Assembly: GCA_002783525.1 (NCBI GenBank)
Contig: PFGS01000029.1
Span: 5,243 to 12,662, forward strand
Reading direction: 5' to 3'
Source of the DNA: Ignavibacteriales bacterium CG12_big_fil_rev_8_21_14_0_65_30_8
GTDB lineage: Bacteria; Bacteroidota; Ignavibacteria; Ignavibacteriales; Ignavibacteriaceae
Length of the DNA stretch: 7,420 bases
Part shown: in pieces, positions 6,961 to 7,420 of the stretch
How the letters are laid out: every line of letters begins with the position of its first letter
Numbering within the stretch: the stretch's first letter is position 1
Made by a program: the position numbers and the translations under genes
The notes under the pieces: model-generated
What the model was told of the DNA's origin: nothing
What the model saw: the letters and a program-made list of their open reading frames with translations, nothing else
Databases searched by the model: none

Positions 6961-7420
6961 TTGAAAACTTTATTTTTACTTAGACATGCAAAAGCTTTAT
7001 TATATTCACAAAATAATTCAGATATAGATCGTCCTATTACCGGTGATGGAAAAAGAGAAGCAGAAATAGTTGGTGAATTATTATTAAAAAATAAAGAACT
7101 TCCAAAACTAATGATTTCAAGTAAGGCATTAAGAGCAATTACAACAGCTAGAATTGTCGCACAAAAAATCAATTATCCCGAAAAAGAAATAGTAATTAAT
7201 AAAAATATTTATAAAGCCGGTTCTAAAAAGTTACAAAGTATAATTGAGGAAATTGATAATAAAATAGATTCATTAATGCTTGTGGGTCATAATCCCGGTA
7301 TTTCAGATTTGATAGAAGATTTAACGGATTCTATTATTGGTTTTATACCAACAGCAGGATTGGTTTGTTTAATAAACAAAAGTAAAAATTGGGGCGACAA
7401 AGAAGGGAAATGGATCTTAA
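6961..7420 (+). CDS. SixA-like phosphohistidine phosphatase, histidine phosphatase superfamily (3' end outside window)
   Basis: The frame is open from TTG at 6961 to the window end, giving 153 residues with no stop. The N-terminus reads KTLFLLRHAKA, holding the R8-H9 phosphate-accepting motif at the place where family members begin. Further marks are DRPIT with G30 (23-30), SSKALRAITTA with the conserved R58 (53-63), VGHNPG with the second active-site His H110 (108-113), and PTAGL (130-134). These match SixA, a short cytoplasmic phosphatase (161 residues in E. coli) that removes phosphate from histidines of signalling or phosphotransfer proteins. The missing end is probably short. TTG is chosen because an in-frame TAA lies at 6940-6942, only ATT is available between, and the core motif starts at once. 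No strong Shine-Dalgarno is seen, only GGG at 6946-6948. It follows the hairpin by about 70 bases, so it is probably a separate transcription unit. Its protein target cannot be inferred. Confidence 0.88.
   Translation, partial: MKTLFLLRHAKALLYSQNNSDIDRPITGDGKREAEIVGELLLKNKELPKLMISSKALRAITTARIVAQKINYPEKEIVINKNIYKAGSKKLQSIIEEIDNKIDSLMLVGHNPGISDLIEDLTDSIIGFIPTAGLVCLINKSKNWGDKEGKWIL

Overview
The window is AT-rich, roughly one third G+C by eye. It reads as ordinary chromosome of a fermentative or otherwise anaerobic bacterium, most plausibly Bacteroidota or a relative such as Ignavibacteriota/Chlorobiota. This placement is inferred from the base composition, the weak or absent Shine-Dalgarno sequences, and a single-chain pyruvate:ferredoxin oxidoreductase (PFOR) directly followed by a dihydroorotate dehydrogenase-like gene. 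That pairing is one I associate with these phyla and with cyanobacteria. No mobile element, CRISPR array, tRNA or rRNA was seen.

Layout. (1) Positions 1-1115, plus strand: the C-terminal 370 residues of an ADP-forming acyl/acetyl-CoA synthetase, with its start outside the window. (2) Positions 1112-1933, minus strand: a TauE/SafE-family membrane permease, convergent with gene 1 and overlapping it by four bases so that one TTAA holds both stop codons. (3) Positions 1934-2173: a 240-base divergent intergenic region with a candidate promoter and, alternatively, a four-codon leader ORF. (4) Positions 2174-5788, plus strand: complete PFOR (nifJ) of 1204 residues with all expected cofactor ligands. 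(5) Positions 5808-6797, plus strand: a dihydroorotate dehydrogenase-fold protein 19 bases downstream, almost certainly co-transcribed with nifJ. It lacks the usual active-site motif of true dihydroorotate dehydrogenases. (6) Positions 6798-6960: a spacer with a long, nearly continuous hairpin and a T-rich tail. Its G-U pairs indicate it acts as plus-strand RNA. (7) Positions 6961-7420, plus strand: a SixA-like histidine phosphatase with a TTG start, cut by the window end.

How the genes fit together. PFOR turns pyruvate and CoA into acetyl-CoA, CO2 and reduced ferredoxin. An ADP-forming acetyl-CoA synthetase can then convert acetyl-CoA to acetate with ATP formation, a known route for conserving energy in anaerobes. 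The two are not in one operon here, so this link is an inference from function. The DHOD-like protein is the least understood gene: its fold is clear but its substrate is not. I see no convincing new multi-gene system. The points most worth a second look are the DHOD-like protein tied to PFOR and the composite hairpin after it.
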